Assembly (NCBI RefSeq): GCF_014083985.1
Contig: NZ_CP046907.1
Coordinates: forward strand, 2,832,001 to 2,896,000
Length of the DNA stretch: 64,000 nucleotides
Source of the DNA: Streptomyces sp. SCUT-3
GTDB taxonomy: Bacteria; Actinomycetota; Actinomycetes; Streptomycetales; Streptomycetaceae
Reading direction: 5' to 3'
This document shows, in pieces, positions 18,315 to 26,949 of the stretch (positions are counted from its first letter, which is position 1; each line of letters starts with the position of its first letter). The notes beneath the pieces are model-generated. The model did not search any database. It was not told the DNA's origin and saw only the letters and a program-made list of their open reading frames with translations. The position numbers and the translations under genes were made by a program.

Positions 18315-19894
18315 ACGCTCTCCAGGATCTCGGTCTCGGTACCGGCCGCGGCCCCGCCGGGCGGGACGACGGCGAGTCCGTCGGCCGCAGCCACTCCCCG
18401 AAGCATGGCAGGCCCGTTGAAGCGCAGCGGCACCGCCTCCCCGCCCGCGCCCCCGTGCGTCCCGCGCAGGACCACCGGCACCAGCCGGGTGCTCGTGGGG
18501 TGCCCCGGCACCGCTGCCGCCAGCGGCACGCGGCGCCGCGGCCGGAGGGGGCGGCCGGCGAGCGCGTCCAGCAGGGGCACGGCCAGCGTGAGGACGCCCG
18601 AGACCGCGGCGAGCGGGTTCCCCGGGAGCCCCACCAGGTGGCGGCCGCCGGGGAGGGCGGCGAGCAGCATGGGGTGCCCCGGCCGCACGGCCACGCCGTC
18701 GACGAGGAGCCGGGCGCCGAGCCGCTCCAGCACCGGGTGCACGAAGTCGACCGGCCCGCCGGCCGTCCCGCCCGTGGTGACGACCACGTCGGCGGAGCTG
18801 CCGGCGACCGCCCGGTGGAGGGCCTCGGCGTCGTCCTCGACCCGGCGCGACGCCACCACCTCGGCCCCCAGGTCCTCCAGCCACGGGGCGAGCAGCGGCC
18901 CCAGCGCGTCCCGCACCCGCCCGTCGCGGGGCAGCCCGGAGTCCAGCAGTTCGTCGCCGAGGACGAGGAGCTCCACGGCCGGGCGGGGAACGACGGCCAG
19001 CTCGTCGTAGCCGGCCGCCGCGGCGAGACCGAGCACCGCCGGGGTGACGAGGACGCCCGACGGCAGCAGTTCGTCGCCGGAGCGGCACTCCTGGCCGCGC
19101 GGCCGCACGTCCTGACCGGGGGCGGGCGCGCCGCGCAGCGCGTGCAGGACCTGCGGGCCCGGCTGTGTGTGCGGCTGTGTGTGCGGCACGCCCGGTTCCG
19201 ACGGCTGCCGGTGCGACGGTTCCGGGCCGGTGACGCGGCCGTGTTCGCGGCGGAGCACGCCGGTCGCCCCGGGCGGCAACGCCGCGCCGGTGGCGATCCG
19301 GACGGCGGTTCCGTCCTCCAGCGGCCCGTCGGCCGACTCGCCGGCCAGCACCTGGCCCGTCAACCGCCAGGGCCCGGGGCCGGCCACCGCCCACCCGTCC
19401 ATCGCGGACGAGTCGAACGAGGGCAGGTCGGTGAGTGCCTCCAGGGAGGTGGCGAGCGTGCAGCCCAGTGCCTCGGCCGACGGCACCGTCACGGCCGGCA
19501 GCGGCCGGGCCGCCCGCGCGGCGGTCCGGCGCGCCCCGTCCCAGTCGGCGTCGTGGGCGGCACTGCCGTGAGCGCCGTGGTGGTGGGCGCTTCGGTGGTG
19601 GGTGCCGTGGTGGGCGCCGCCGTGGTGGACGCGGCCGTCGTCCCGGTGGTCCCCGCACGCCGCGGGCTCCCCGGCGGTCCCGGCGCCGGCACGGTCCGGG
19701 GAGCCGCCCCGGCCGTCCGGAGCCCCGGACCGCCGCGCGGAGATCCTGGCGAGCGCCAGCAGGTCGTCCTCCTCGGCGCCCCCGGGCTCCGCGTTCCCGC
19801 CCCGGACACCCGCGTGCGGGCCCGGGGGCGCGCCGCCCGCGGCGGGACCGCGACGCGGAGCGGAGCCGGAAGCCGGTCGGGGACCGGGGTTCAT
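18308..19894 (-). CDS. moeA: MoeA-like molybdopterin molybdenumtransferase with His-rich insertion
   Basis: A 528-aa protein, longer than the usual 400-430. The MoeA core starts near residue 125 and shows FDSSAMDGWAV, TTGGTAGGPVDFV and the C-terminal LVGLPGNPLAAVSG, all motifs of MPT/molybdate insertion. The extra N-terminal part is low complexity and includes a run with 12 histidines between residues 83 and 114. A repeated PHTQPHTQ (from a 12-bp tandem repeat near 19161-19187) interrupts domain II. The start ATG overlaps the DUF6457 stop (ATGA). It may be a divergent MoeA with a metal-storage tail; enzymatic activity is inferred from motifs only. Confidence 0.85.
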   Translation of the reverse strand: MNPGPRPASGSAPRRGPAAGGAPPGPHAGVRGGNAEPGGAEEDDLLALARISARRSGAPDGRGGSPDRAGAGTAGEPAACGDHRDDGRVHHGGAHHGTHHRSAHHHGAHGSAAHDADWDGARRTAARAARPLPAVTVPSAEALGCTLATSLEALTDLPSFDSSAMDGWAVAGPGPWRLTGQVLAGESADGPLEDGTAVRIATGAALPPGATGVLRREHGRVTGPEPSHRQPSEPGVPHTQPHTQPGPQVLHALRGAPAPGQDVRPRGQECRSGDELLPSGVLVTPAVLGLAAAAGYDELAVVPRPAVELLVLGDELLDSGLPRDGRVRDALGPLLAPWLEDLGAEVVASRRVEDDAEALHRAVAGSSADVVVTTGGTAGGPVDFVHPVLERLGARLLVDGVAVRPGHPMLLAALPGGRHLVGLPGNPLAAVSGVLTLAVPLLDALAGRPLRPRRRVPLAAAVPGHPTSTRLVPVVLRGTHGGAGGEAVPLRFNGPAMLRGVAAADGLAVVPPGGAAAGTETEILESVC

Positions 19895-20160
19895 CCGGAC
19901 CCGCCCGGCCGTTCGCCGGCCGCCCAGCGTTCGGCCAGCGCGGCGGCCTTCCGGGCCGCCTCGGCGACCGCCTCGGGCCCGCCCCCGGCCTTGGCCGCCG
20001 CGTAGCCGACCAGGAAGGTGGTCAGCGGCGCGGCGGGCCGGTCCACCCCGTGGGCGGCGTCACGGGCCAGGTCGAGCAGGCCCTTGACGTCCACCTCGAG
20101 TTCCTCGATGCCGAGTTCGGCCTTCGCGGCTGCGGTCCATTCATTCAGCACGGGATCCAT
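19891..20160 (-). CDS. DUF6457 small helical protein
   Basis: An 89-aa protein, predicted helical and acidic, beginning MDPVLNEWTAAAKAELGI; LLDLARDAAHGVDRPAAPLT and LVGYAAAKAGGGPEAVAEAA are the recognisable blocks of DUF6457. It lies between MobA-type and MoeA-type genes, overlapping the first by 20 bases and the second by four, and probably acts with them in molybdenum cofactor maturation. The biochemical role is unknown. Confidence 0.87.
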   Translation of the reverse strand: MDPVLNEWTAAAKAELGIEELEVDVKGLLDLARDAAHGVDRPAAPLTTFLVGYAAAKAGGGPEAVAEAARKAAALAERWAAGERPGGSG

Positions 20161-20797
20161 CGTCGCCCATCCGTGCCCGGGCCGCCGACAGGTCCTCCCA
20201 GGTGTCGCAGTCGAACGCCGCTCCCGCCGGGTCGGGCACGCGGCGCAGGCCGAGCTCCGCGGTGAGCAGCCGCAGCGGGAGCCCGGCCAGGGTGCCGTGC
20301 TCCGCGTGCAGCAGTCCGAGTTCCCGCCGCAGGGACTCGGTGCGGTAGGCGCCGGCCAGCGGCTGGTCGCGGCGGTCCGCGTCGACCAGGACCGCCCCGT
20401 CCCGGGGTTCGCCCTCTTCCCCCGCCGCGGGACGCGTGCCCGGTTCCGGCTCCGTGCACGCCGCGACGAGGACGCGCACCACCTCCGGGGTGAGGAAGGG
20501 CAGGTCGGCCGCGAGCACCACCACGACGTCCGCGGTGACGGCGGCGACCCCGGCCGCCAGGGCCGGCAGCGGGCCGCCGCCGGGCGGGTCCTCGCGCGCC
20601 CAGGTGACGGGGCGTCCGGTGGGCCTCCGGGGGCCGACCACCACGGCCCGGCGGGCGGCGGCGCAGGCCGCCAGCACCCGGTCCAGCAGGGTGGTGTCCC
20701 CCACCGTCAGGGACGGCTTGTCCGCCCCGCCGAGTCTGCGCGCGGCTCCGCCGGCGAGGACGACCGCGTCGTACGGGGGGAGGGGCGGCTTCGGCAT
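20141..20797 (-). CDS. mobA: MobA-like NTP transferase (molybdenum cofactor guanylyltransferase)
   Basis: A 218-aa nucleotidyltransferase. The nucleotide-binding signature is VVLAGGAARRLGGADKPSL at residues about 10-28, and LAADLPFLTPEVV carries the metal-binding Asp. MobA joins GMP to molybdopterin to make the MGD cofactor; CTP-using MocA paralogues look alike. The ATG at 20797 (MPKPPLPPYDAVV) fits the family better than the upstream ATG at 20857. First gene of the MobA-DUF6457-MoeA-channel operon. Confidence 0.88.
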   Translation of the reverse strand: MPKPPLPPYDAVVLAGGAARRLGGADKPSLTVGDTTLLDRVLAACAAARRAVVVGPRRPTGRPVTWAREDPPGGGPLPALAAGVAAVTADVVVVLAADLPFLTPEVVRVLVAACTEPEPGTRPAAGEEGEPRDGAVLVDADRRDQPLAGAYRTESLRRELGLLHAEHGTLAGLPLRLLTAELGLRRVPDPAGAAFDCDTWEDLSAARARMGDDGSRAE

Positions 20798-20867
20798 GCC
20801 CCGAGTATCCCCCGGGCGGGCGGTGCCGCCGGGCCGGTCGGGACGGCCCGGCGGCACCCCTTCCGCC

Positions 20868-22289
20868 TCACAGGTCGCGCAGCAGCCGCACCGGGTTCTC
20901 CACGCAGTCGGCGACGAAGCGCAGGAAGCCTCCCGCCGCGCCCCCGTCGCAGACCCGGTGGTCGAAGGTGAACGACAGCTGCGTGACCCGGCGCACCGCC
21001 AGCTCCCCCCGGTGCACCCAGGGCTTCTCGGCGATCCGCCCCACGCCCAGCATGGCGGCCTCGGGGTGGTTGAGGATCGGGGTGGACCCGTCGACCCCGA
21101 AAACGCCGTAGTTGTTGAGCGTGAACGTGCCGCCGGTCAGCTCGGCCGGGGTCAGGGTGCCCGTCCGGGCGGCCTCGGTCAGCCGGGTGATCTCGGCCGA
21201 CAGTTCGGCGGTGCTCATGCGGTGCGCGTCGCGCACCACCGGGACCACCAGTCCGCGTTCGGTCTGCGCGGCGAACCCCAGGTGCACGGCAGGCAGCCGG
21301 ACGACCTCGCCCCGTTCGGTGTCCACCGTGGAGTTCAGCTCCGGGTGGCGGGCCAGTGCCGCCGTGCAGATGCGGGCGAGAAGGGCCAGCAGGCCGATCC
21401 GCGGCCCGGGGCCCGCCGCCAACGCGTCCTTCACCGCCAGCAGTTCGGTGGCGTCGGCGTCCACCCAGCAGGTGGCGTCGGGGATCTCGCGCCGGCTGCG
21501 CGACATCTTCTCCGCCACCGCGCCCCGCACGCCGCGCAGCGGGATCCGCACGGCCTCCGCCGCACCGTCCGCGGCCGGACCGGCCGTCGCCGTCGCCGTG
21601 GCCGCCGCCGCTCCCGGCGCCGTTGCGGTTGCGGTGGCGGTGACCGTGGTGCCCGCCGGCGGGGCGGAGCCCACCGCACGCTCCACGTCCCTGCGCAGGA
21701 TCAGCCCGTCGGGCCCGCTGCCGCGCAGGGCGTGCAGGTCGAGGCCGTGCTCGCGGGCGATGCGCCGCACGAGCGGCGAGATCACGGCCACCGGCGCACC
21801 TCCGCGCGCCGCCCGCGGGGCCACCGCCGGAGCCGCCGGGGCCGCTGCGACCACCGGAGCCGCCGGGGCCGCCGCGGCTGCCGCCGGCGCCGGACGGCGG
21901 ACCCTGCGGCGGCGGGGGGCCGCGGCCCCCGTCCCGTAACCGACCAGGACGTTCCCCGAGCCCTCCTGGGCGCCCGTCCCGGCCTCCCCGCCCGCGTCCC
22001 GCTCCGGGGCCGCGTCCGAACCGCCGGACGAACCGCCGGGCGCACCGCCCACCGCGACCGTCACCAGCGCGCTGCCGACGGGGATCTGCGCCCCTTCCTC
22101 GCCGAACCTCGCGGTCACCACCCCGCCGTACGGGCAGGGCACCTCGACGACCGCCTTGGCCGTCTCCACCTCGGCCACCGGCTGGTCGACCGCGACCACG
22201 TCGCCGACCTCCACCAGCCAGCGGACGATCTCCGCCTCGGTCAGCCCCTCGCCCAGGTCGGGCAGGGCGAACTCGCGCACCTCGGGCAT
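20868..22289 (-). CDS. Branched-chain 2-oxoacid dehydrogenase E2, copy 2
   Basis: A 473-aa E2 acyltransferase, the bkdH-type subunit of the second complex. Lipoyl domain about 1-80 with Lys in VETAKAVVEV; a long linker with TATATATAP and AAPAAP runs; subunit-binding domain about 170-210 (SPLVRRIAREHGLDLHALRG); catalytic domain to the end with SFTFDHRVCDGG, where the usual DHRxxDG is kept. Start ATG overlaps the E1 beta stop by one base (TGATG). The residue after DHR differs from copy 1 (Cys in place of Val, VCD against LVD), and the acyl chain preference may differ. Confidence 0.92.
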   Translation of the reverse strand: MPEVREFALPDLGEGLTEAEIVRWLVEVGDVVAVDQPVAEVETAKAVVEVPCPYGGVVTARFGEEGAQIPVGSALVTVAVGGAPGGSSGGSDAAPERDAGGEAGTGAQEGSGNVLVGYGTGAAAPRRRRVRRPAPAAAAAAPAAPVVAAAPAAPAVAPRAARGGAPVAVISPLVRRIAREHGLDLHALRGSGPDGLILRRDVERAVGSAPPAGTTVTATATATAPGAAAATATATAGPAADGAAEAVRIPLRGVRGAVAEKMSRSRREIPDATCWVDADATELLAVKDALAAGPGPRIGLLALLARICTAALARHPELNSTVDTERGEVVRLPAVHLGFAAQTERGLVVPVVRDAHRMSTAELSAEITRLTEAARTGTLTPAELTGGTFTLNNYGVFGVDGSTPILNHPEAAMLGVGRIAEKPWVHRGELAVRRVTQLSFTFDHRVCDGGAAGGFLRFVADCVENPVRLLRDL

Positions 22290-23335
22290 CAGTCGTCCTC
22301 CCACTGCAGCCGGGCGACGGCGTCCAGGATCCGGTCCACGCCGGGCAGGTGGTGCCGCTCCAGCATCGGCGGCGGGTAGGGGATGTCGAACCCGGCGACC
22401 CGCAGCACCGGCGCCTCCAAGTGGTGGAAGCAGCGCTCGGTGACCCGGGCGGCTATCTCCGCGCCCGCGCCGCCGAACCCGGAGGACTCGTGCACGACGA
22501 CCGCCCGCCCGGTGCGGCGCACCGAGGCGCACACCGTCTCGTCGTCGAAGGGCACCAGGGACCGCAGGTCGACGACCTCCAGGTCCCAGCCCTCCGCGGT
22601 GGCGGCCTCGGCCGCCTCCAGGCACACCGGCACGGACGGCCCGTAGGTGATCAGGGTGGCCGAGGTGCCGGAGCGGCGCACCGCCGCCCGGCCGAGCGCG
22701 TCGACCCGCTCGGGGGCGTCCGGCGACCAGTCGGCCTTCGACCAGTACAGCCGCTTGGGCTCCAGGAAGATCACCGGGTCGTCGGAGGCGATCGACGCCC
22801 GCAGCAGGCCGTAGGCGTCGGCGACCGTCGCCGGGGTGACCACGTGCAGGCCGGGGGTGTGCAGGTAGTAGGCCTCCGAGGAGTCGCTGTGGTGCTCGAC
22901 GCCCCCGATCCCGCCGCCGTAGGGGACGCGCACGGTGATCGGCATGGGCAGCCGACCGCGGGTGCGGTTGCGCATCTTCGCCACGTGCGAGACGAGCTGC
23001 TCGAACGCCGGGTAGGCGAAGGCGTCGAACTGCATCTCCACCACGGGACGCAGCCCGTACATCGCCATGCCGACGGCGGTGCCCAGGATGCCGGCCTCGG
23101 CCAGCGGGGTGTCGGTGCAGCGGGCGTCGCCGAACTCCGCGGCCAGGCCGTCGGTGATCCGGAAGACGCCGCCGAGGGTGCCGACGTCCTCGCCGAGGAC
23201 GTGCACCGCCGGGTCCTCGCGCAGGGCGTCGCGCAGGGCGGTGTTGAGGGCCTGGGCCATGGTGGCGGGCTTGCGGGCGGGAGTGCCCGCCCCGGCCGCG
23301 CCGGTGCTCGTGCGTTCGGTGCTCGTGGTGCTCAT
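22289..23335 (-). CDS. Branched-chain 2-oxoacid dehydrogenase E1 beta, copy 2
   Basis: A 348-aa E1 beta (bkdG-type). It shares the blocks VHVLGEDVGTLGGVFRITDG, DTPLAEAGILGTAVGMA and GIGGVEHHSDSSEA with copy 1 but carries a Ser/Thr-rich leader of about 25 residues. The ATG at 23335 (MSTTSTERT) overlaps the E1 alpha stop by four bases. It pairs with the E1 alpha encoded upstream. Confidence 0.93.
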   Translation of the reverse strand: MSTTSTERTSTGAAGAGTPARKPATMAQALNTALRDALREDPAVHVLGEDVGTLGGVFRITDGLAAEFGDARCTDTPLAEAGILGTAVGMAMYGLRPVVEMQFDAFAYPAFEQLVSHVAKMRNRTRGRLPMPITVRVPYGGGIGGVEHHSDSSEAYYLHTPGLHVVTPATVADAYGLLRASIASDDPVIFLEPKRLYWSKADWSPDAPERVDALGRAAVRRSGTSATLITYGPSVPVCLEAAEAATAEGWDLEVVDLRSLVPFDDETVCASVRRTGRAVVVHESSGFGGAGAEIAARVTERCFHHLEAPVLRVAGFDIPYPPPMLERHHLPGVDRILDAVARLQWEDD

Positions 23336-24492
23336 CGGGCCCCTGCCTCCCGGCCGTGCTCGCCGTCCGTCTCCGCCTCCGCGTCCAGTTCCGCGCGCAG
23401 TTGCTCCGCCTGCTCGCGCAGTTGCGGGGTGGGCTCGGCGTAGACGTGGGCGAACAGGTCCATGGGGTCCAGGACGGGGTCGGCGTTCATCCGCTCCCGC
23501 AGGTCGGCGGCCATGGCCTCGGCGTCGTCGGCGACGGCCTTCGCCGCGTCGTCGTCGAGCAGTCCGCGTCCGCGCAGCTCGCGCTCCACCAGGGCGACCG
23601 GGTCGTGGCGCAGCCACTGCTCGACCTGCTCGTCGGTGCGGTAGCGGGTGGCGTCGTCGGCGTTGGTGTGGGCGTCGATCCGGTAGGTGACGGCCTCGAC
23701 CAGAGTGGGGCCGCCGCCGGAGCGGGCGCGGCTCACCGCGTCGGACAGCACGGAGTGCACGGCGGCGGCGTCGTTGCCGTCGACGAGGCGTCCGGGCATG
23801 CCGTAACCGACTGCCTTGTGGGCCAGGGAGGGCGCGGCGGTCTGCTTGTCCAGGGGGACGGAGATCGCGAAGCCGTTGTTCTGCACGAGGAAGACGACCG
23901 GGGCCTGCCAGACGGCGGCGAAGTTCAGTGCCTCGTGGAAGTCGCCCTCGCTGGTGCCGCCGTCGCCGACCATCGCCAGGGCGACGACGTCGTCGCCGCG
24001 CAGCCGGGCCGCGTGGGCGAGGCCGACCGCGTGCGGCAGCTGGGTGGCCAGCGGCGTGGACAGCGGGGCGACGCGGTGCTCGACGGGGTCGTAGCCGGTG
24101 TGCCAGTCGCCGCGCAGCAGGGTGAGGGCCTCGACGGGGTCGACGCCCCGGGCCACGACGGCGAGGGTGTCGCGGTAGCTGGGGAAGAGCCAGTCCCGCT
24201 CCTCCAGCGCGAGCGCCGCGGCGACCTCGCAGGCCTCCTGGCCGGTGCTGGAGGGGTAGACGGCGAGGCGCCCCTGCTTGGTCAGCGCGGTGGCCTGGCG
24301 GTTGTAGCGGCGGCCGCGGACCAGGTGCCGGTACAGGGTGCGCAGCAGGCCCGCGTCGAGGCCGTCCGAGTCCGGGGTCCCCAGAAGGCGGAACGGTTCT
24401 GCATCCGGCAGCAGCGGTGCCGGGTCGGTCCGCGGCTGCCAGGCCGGCGGGGGCGTATGGCCCGTCGTTCCCGGCTGCTCCAGGACAGTCAT
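23332..24492 (-). CDS. Branched-chain 2-oxoacid dehydrogenase E1 alpha, copy 2
   Basis: A 386-aa E1 alpha (bkdF-type). Thiamine-diphosphate motif from GDGGTSEGDFHEA to QNNGFAIS (about residues 190-230). The loop YRIDAHTNADDATRYR lacks the TSDDS of copy 1, so the two complexes are not simple recent duplicates. The start ATG at 24492 has AAGGAGG eight bases upstream; an upstream in-frame ATG at 24552 lies within the operator region and is rejected. The C-terminal 30 residues are a charged Glu/Ala helix. In S. avermitilis the bkdFGH operon is known to be divergent from bkdR, the same arrangement as here. Confidence 0.93.
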   Translation of the reverse strand: MTVLEQPGTTGHTPPPAWQPRTDPAPLLPDAEPFRLLGTPDSDGLDAGLLRTLYRHLVRGRRYNRQATALTKQGRLAVYPSSTGQEACEVAAALALEERDWLFPSYRDTLAVVARGVDPVEALTLLRGDWHTGYDPVEHRVAPLSTPLATQLPHAVGLAHAARLRGDDVVALAMVGDGGTSEGDFHEALNFAAVWQAPVVFLVQNNGFAISVPLDKQTAAPSLAHKAVGYGMPGRLVDGNDAAAVHSVLSDAVSRARSGGGPTLVEAVTYRIDAHTNADDATRYRTDEQVEQWLRHDPVALVERELRGRGLLDDDAAKAVADDAEAMAADLRERMNADPVLDPMDLFAHVYAEPTPQLREQAEQLRAELDAEAETDGEHGREAGAR

Positions 24493-24670
24493 CACGACCA
24501 CCTCCTTGTGGGCGGGGTGTCCGAACTCACAGTGCGCGCAGTGGCGCATCACCTACCGATTGTTCGGTTGCCGGACTCACTTTGACCACAGGCGGGAACA
24601 GGTGGTGGACAAACGGCTTCCCGGCACGTCTCCTGGTGGCAGAACATCCACGAGGGGGAGGCACAGGCGC
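24493..24670. promoter_or_regulatory. Divergent bkdF-type/bkdR promoter region with candidate operator
   Basis: This 178-bp region separates the second bkd operon from the Lrp/AsnC gene. ACCGA (24555-24559) and TCGGT (24564-24568) form a dyad around TTGT. The left part, TACCGATTGT, matches TACCCATTGT at 9452-9461 in front of the first bkd operon in nine of ten positions. It is probably a binding site for the adjacent regulator. Confidence 0.5.
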
Positions 24671-25192
24671 ATGACGGATGAACGGATGGCCGGGGCCGAA
24701 CCGCCCCTGCCGGCACCTCCGCCGGCTCCGCCGTCCCCGCAACCGCCGCCCCGCCCCCTCGACCAGGTCGACCGGGCGATCCTGCGGATCCTTCGCAAGG
24801 ACGGGCGCGCCTCGATACGGTCGGTGGCCGAACGCGTCCACGTCTCCCGCGCCAACGCATACGCCCGCATCAACCGGCTGATCGAGGACGGCGTCATCCG
24901 CGGCTTCGCCGCCCGCGTGGACCACGAACGGGCGGGCCAGAGCGCCTCCGCCTACATCACCCTGCGCATCGTGCAGAACTCCTGGCGGCGGGTCCGCGAG
25001 CAGCTGAGCGCCCTGCCCGGGGTCGCCCACATGGCCCTGGTCGGCGGGGACTACGACGTGCTCCTGCTCGTCCACACCGCCGACAACCGGGAACTGCGGG
25101 AACTGGTGCTCACCCGCATCCAGGCCATCCCCGAGGTGCTCAGCACCCAGACCCTGCTGGTCTTCGAGGAGACCGACCTGACCGTCGACTGA
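24671..25192 (+). CDS. bkdR: Lrp/AsnC-family regulator BkdR
   Basis: A 173-aa Lrp/AsnC regulator with a Pro-rich leader (about residues 8-28), an HTH at about 30-85 (ILRILRKDGRASIRSVAERV then SRANAYARINRLIEDGVIRG) and a RAM effector domain (ALVGGDYDVLLLVHTADNRE). It is divergent from the second bkd operon, as S. avermitilis bkdR is from bkdFGH, where BkdR is known to affect branched-chain dehydrogenase expression. Start ATG at 24671 follows GGGGGAGG; ATG 24686 is the alternative. Confidence 0.92.
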   Translation: MTDERMAGAEPPLPAPPPAPPSPQPPPRPLDQVDRAILRILRKDGRASIRSVAERVHVSRANAYARINRLIEDGVIRGFAARVDHERAGQSASAYITLRIVQNSWRRVREQLSALPGVAHMALVGGDYDVLLLVHTADNRELRELVLTRIQAIPEVLSTQTLLVFEETDLTVD

Positions 25193-25225
25193 ACCCGCCC
25201 GGCCCGGCGCGGGCTCCGGCCCGGA

Positions 25226-25302
25226 CCGGCGCGGTTCGGCGCGGTCCGGCGCGGTCCGGCGCGGCCCAACCCGGCGCGGTGCGTCCCGGCGCGGCCCGGC
25301 GG
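25226..25302. repeat. 10-bp tandem repeat downstream of bkdR
   Basis: Four adjacent copies of YCGGCGCGGY (25226-25265) are followed by degenerate copies to about 25302. The array fills the gap between the convergent bkdR and tetR-type genes. No coding function is seen. Confidence 0.8.
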
Positions 25303-25314
25303 GGCCGGCCGTCC

Positions 25315-25941
25315 CTACGCCCGCAGGCCGTGGAAGGCGAGCCCGGTCACGGTGTCGGCCAGTTCCTCGGCCGTCGCCGCCGCCCCGTGGGCCGACCCCT
25401 GGGGGCGGTACCACTCCACCAGCGAGTTCACCATGCCGAAGAGCAGGCGGGTGGCGAGCCGGGCGTCCAGGTCGCTGCGCAGGTCCCCCTCGGCCACGGC
25501 CTGCTTCACCAGGTCCGCGACCCGGTGGTCGAACTCCCGCCGCCGCTCCAGCGCCCACCGCTCGGTCTCGGTGTTGCCCCGCACCCGCAGCAGCAGGGTG
25601 ACGTAGGGCAGTTCGGCGACCAGTACCTCCACCGTCCGCCGCACCACGTACTCCAGGCGGTCCACCGCCCTGCCCTCGCGGGCCCCGGTCTCCTCCAGGG
25701 AGCCGAACAGCCCGTCCAGCGCCCGGCCCACGGCCCGGCGCAGCAGCTCCTCCTTGGACCGCACGTGGTGGTAGATCGAGGACTTGGAGATCCCCGCCGC
25801 CCTGGAGAGGTGCTCCATGGAGGTGCCGTCGTAACCGCGCCGGTTGAACACCTCGACGGCCACGGCGAGCAACGACTCGGCGGTGTAGGTGTCACGGCGG
25901 GCGGGCTCGTGGGTCCCGCCGGTCTCGGTGCGCTCGGCCAT
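25315..25941 (-). CDS. TetR-family transcriptional regulator
   Basis: A 208-aa TetR regulator. HTH at about residues 20-65: LLAVAVEVFNRRGYDGTSME, HLSRAAGISKSSIYHHVRSK. The C-terminal ligand domain is all helical (MVNSLVEWYRPQGS near residue 180), of the type found in regulators of acyl-CoA metabolism. The start ATG at 25941 gives MAERTETGG. The neighbours do not reveal the target. Confidence 0.92.
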   Translation of the reverse strand: MAERTETGGTHEPARRDTYTAESLLAVAVEVFNRRGYDGTSMEHLSRAAGISKSSIYHHVRSKEELLRRAVGRALDGLFGSLEETGAREGRAVDRLEYVVRRTVEVLVAELPYVTLLLRVRGNTETERWALERRREFDHRVADLVKQAVAEGDLRSDLDARLATRLLFGMVNSLVEWYRPQGSAHGAAATAEELADTVTGLAFHGLRA

Positions 25942-26067
25942 GCAGACGATTACAGCAGGTTCACCGCCTCCTGTGGCCGCCGCGGGGTACCCCTCCGTTC
26001 CCCCGGCACCCGCACGCGCCCCGCCCGCACCCGCCCGCACCGGCTCCGGCACGGCCCTCCCGGGGCG

Positions 26068-26724
26068 TCAGCCGGGGACGGCGTGCTGCCGGATCCAGGT
26101 GTGCATGGCCACGGCCGCGGCGGCGCCGGCGTTGATCGAACGGGTCGAGCCGAACTGGGCGATCGAGCAGACCCTCTCCGCGTGCTTCCACGCGTCCTGC
26201 GTCAGCCCCGGGCCCTCCTGGCCGAAGAGCAGCACGCAGCGGCGCGGCAGCTCGGTGGTCTCGATCGGCACGGCGCCCGGCAGGTTGTCGATGCCGATCA
26301 CCGGCAGGTCCCGCTCCGCCGCCCAGGCGGCCAGGGCCTCCACGTCCTCGTGGTGCCGCACGTGCTGGTAGCGGTCGGTCACCATGGCGCCGCGCCGGTT
26401 CCACCGACGCCGGCCGACGATGTGCACCTGCTCGGCGAGGAAGGCGTTGGCGGTGCGCACCACCGAGCCGATGTTGAAGTCGTGGGTCCAGTTCTCCACG
26501 GCGACGTGGAAGGTGTGCCGCCGGGTGTCCAGGTCGGCGACGATCGCCTCCTGCCGCCAGTAGCGGTAGCGGTCGACGACGTTGCGCCGGTCGCCCTCGG
26601 CCAGCAGCTTCGGGTCGTACCTCGGGTCGTCCGGCCACGGCCGGGGGTGCGGCCCGACGCCGACCTCGGTGCCGAACCCCTCGTCGTACTGCAGCGGCTC
26701 CGCCGCCTCCTCGCTGGTGCTCAC
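26068..26724 (-). CDS. SpoU/TrmH-family RNA 2'-O-methyltransferase
   Basis: A 218-aa SPOUT methyltransferase. All three SpoU motifs are present: NIGSVVRTANAF (motif 1, about 80-91), LLFGQEGPGL (motif 2, about 160-169) and IAQFGSTRSINAGAAAAVA (motif 3). It methylates a ribose in tRNA or rRNA within the S-adenosylmethionine-binding trefoil knot. An N-terminal 60-residue extension (PRPWPDDPRYDPKLLAEG) is specific to the actinobacterial branch. GTG start at 26724. Confidence 0.92.
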   Translation of the reverse strand: MSTSEEAAEPLQYDEGFGTEVGVGPHPRPWPDDPRYDPKLLAEGDRRNVVDRYRYWRQEAIVADLDTRRHTFHVAVENWTHDFNIGSVVRTANAFLAEQVHIVGRRRWNRRGAMVTDRYQHVRHHEDVEALAAWAAERDLPVIGIDNLPGAVPIETTELPRRCVLLFGQEGPGLTQDAWKHAERVCSIAQFGSTRSINAGAAAAVAMHTWIRQHAVPG

Positions 26725-26826
26725 CCGACGAGGGTACGGGGGCGGCAGGGGTCGTGGAGCGGGAGCCGGAGGGGCCGGACCCGGGCGCCGGGTCGGAGTG
26801 ACAGCTTGTCACTCCAACCCGGCGGG

Positions 26827-26925
26827 TTTTCCACAGGGTGGGTGGCCGAGCGGTTATCCACAGGGTCTGACCTGCGGGAACTTTAGAACCCCGAACCGGA
26901 TCCCCGGACCCGCACGTTGTCCACA
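26827..26925. promoter_or_regulatory. DnaA-box cluster (three boxes in 99 bp)
   Basis: TTTTCCACA at 26827-26835, TTATCCACA at 26854-26862 and TTGTCCACA at 26917-26925, all in the same orientation. TTGTCCACA is the Streptomyces DnaA-box consensus and TTATCCACA the general one. They lie between the SpoU gene and the convergent end of the gene at 26950, outside any coding sequence. A fourth box, TGTGGATAA at 27350-27358, lies inside that gene. Confidence 0.7.
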
Positions 26926-26949
26926 GGCCGCTCGGCGGTGCTCCGGCGG

